Under the pieces are notes generated by a model. It was not told where the DNA came from. It was given only the letters and a program-made list of their open reading frames with translations, and did no database searches. The position numbers and the translations under genes were made by a program. Shown here piece by piece: positions 63,117-64,000 of a stretch of DNA of 64,000 bases. Source of the stretch: Mesorhizobium sp. (GTDB lineage Bacteria > Pseudomonadota > Alphaproteobacteria > Rhizobiales > Rhizobiaceae); the NCBI GenBank assembly GCA_004017535.1, contig SAJS01000001.1, forward strand, positions 930,001 to 994,000. Reading direction: 5' to 3'. Position 1 is the first letter of the stretch; every line of letters begins with the position of its first letter.

Positions 63117-64000
63117 TCAGCTGAGCGCCGCGACGACGGCGGCTGTGATGGCGTCTGTCTTGTCCTTGCCGGCGATGGTTCCAATGCCGCGCGCGGTCGT
63201 CGCCTCGAGCGCCTTCATGATGCGGCCGGCGGCGGCCGTCTCGCCGAGGTGCTCGAGCATCATCGCGCCCGACCAGATGGTGGCGATCGGATTGGCGATG
63301 CCGAGATGGGCGATGTCCGGGGCGGAGCCGTGCACCGGCTCGAACATGGACGGCGCCGAGCGGTCGGGATTGATGTTGGCGGAGGCGGCGTAGCCGAGCC
63401 CGCCCTGGATCGCTGCGCCGATGTCGGTCAGGATGTCGCCGAAGAGATTGGAGGCGACGACCACGTCGAGACTGTCAGGCGCCATGATCATGCGTGCGGC
63501 AAGCGCGTCGACATGATAGCTGGTGACTTCGACGTCGGCGTATTCCGCAGCCAGCTTACGGGTAATATCGTCCCAGAACACCATTGAGTATTTCTGCGCG
63601 TTGGACTTGGTGACCGAGGCGAGCTTGCGGCGCCGTGCCCGCGCCTGCTCGAGTCCGAAGCGCAGGATGCGCTCGACGCCGGCTCGGGTGAAGATCGAAG
63701 TCTCCACCGCGACCTCGTCCTGCGTGCCCTGGTGCACGCGTCCGCCAGCGCCCGAATATTCGCCTTCGGTGTTCTCGCGGATGCACAATATGTCGAAACT
63801 CTCGGCACGCAGCGGACCCGTCAAGCCCGGCAGCAGACGATGCGGCCTTATATTGGCGTATTGCACGAAGGCCTTGCGGATCGGCAGCAACAGGCCGTGC
63901 AGCGAAACAGAGTCCGGCACTTCCGCCGGCCAACCGACGGCGCCCAGAAGAATGGCGTCGAAGCCGCGCAATATCCCGATGCCGTCCTCGGGCATCATGC
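63117..64000 (-). CDS. Tartrate/isopropylmalate/isocitrate-type dehydrogenase, N-terminus outside window
   Basis: Beta-decarboxylating dehydrogenase family: the substrate-binding arginine region NIRPHRLLPGLTGPLRAESF, CIRENTEGEYSGAGGRVHQG, VTKSNAQKYSMVFWDDITRK, and the metal/nucleotide motifs VVASNLFGDILTDIGAAIQG and EPVHGSAPDIAHLGIANPIA. YSGAGGRVHQG favours the tartrate dehydrogenase/D-malate dehydrogenase (TtuC/DmlA) branch over LeuB. About 290 C-terminal residues are in the window; the start lies beyond 64000. It precedes gabD in the same direction and could convert a C4 hydroxy acid to pyruvate. Confidence 0.85.
   Translation of the reverse strand, partial: MMPEDGIGILRGFDAILLGAVGWPAEVPDSVSLHGLLLPIRKAFVQYANIRPHRLLPGLTGPLRAESFDILCIRENTEGEYSGAGGRVHQGTQDEVAVETSIFTRAGVERILRFGLEQARARRRKLASVTKSNAQKYSMVFWDDITRKLAAEYADVEVTSYHVDALAARMIMAPDSLDVVVASNLFGDILTDIGAAIQGGLGYAASANINPDRSAPSMFEPVHGSAPDIAHLGIANPIATIWSGAMMLEHLGETAAAGRIMKALEATTARGIGTIAGKDKTDAITAAVVAALS

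Noticed and set aside
1-64000. tRNA, rRNA, CRISPR, insertion-sequence or phage genes
   Set aside because: None was recognised: no transposase, integrase or phage structural protein, no regular spacer-repeat array and no cloverleaf-like sequence was noticed. A dedicated tRNA or IS search could not be run.

Overview
The window looks like a chromosomal segment of a GC-rich rhizobial alphaproteobacterium, most likely Mesorhizobium or a close Phyllobacteriaceae relative. The clues are HWE-type histidine kinases, small response regulators with FATGYD-like motifs, promoters of the GGAAC-N18-TT type read by the alphaproteobacterial general-stress sigma factor (EcfG/RpoE2), two RIME-like intergenic mosaic repeats, and many periplasmic-binding-protein and FAD-oxidoreductase catabolic genes. 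I saw no rRNA, tRNA, CRISPR array, insertion sequence or prophage.

Region 1 (about 1-34.8 kb) is a dense stress-response island. It has many short, mostly divergent transcription units: catalase KatE, a pyruvate-oxidase-like ThDP enzyme with a PCMT/erythromycin-esterase fusion, a DUF4142 protein with a glycine-zipper stress protein, an isochorismatase-like hydrolase, a nucleotidyltransferase/phosphoesterase pair, DNA ligase, a PPC-domain protein, and a crowd of small proteins (DUF2934, DUF982, DUF6894-like, single-TM and disordered). I found 27 GGAAC-N17/18/19-TT promoter candidates, nearly all directly upstream of these genes. The regulators sit among the targets: two HWE kinases (one a 1192-residue CheB-CheR-PAS-HWE fusion), a separate CheB, four response regulators without a recognised output domain, and a Crp/Fnr regulator co-translated with the second kinase. 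An imperfect inverted repeat (TTAAC-N4-GTTAA type) recurs near the Crp/Fnr gene and four small genes and may be its operator.

Region 2 (about 34.9-50.9 kb) holds amine and amino-acid catabolism. One minus-strand operon (FAD amine oxidase, RidA, D-threonine-aldolase-like protein with an apparent one-base frameshift, aldehyde dehydrogenase) faces a LysR gene. A second unit has LysR, hydantoinase A and B, a small [2Fe-2S] protein and a FAD/BFD oxidoreductase, flanked by two more DAO-type flavoproteins and an Lrp regulator. No GGAAC-N18-TT promoter was seen upstream of genes here.

Region 3 (about 50.9-64 kb) is an ABC peptide/opine-type importer (binding protein, two permeases, fused double ATPase) with two HAD hydrolases, a class III aminotransferase, a GNAT protein, a PuuB-like amine oxidase, succinate-semialdehyde dehydrogenase and the C-terminal part of a tartrate/isopropylmalate-type dehydrogenase. 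Together they suggest import of an amino compound, its deamination and feeding of the carbon skeleton into central metabolism.
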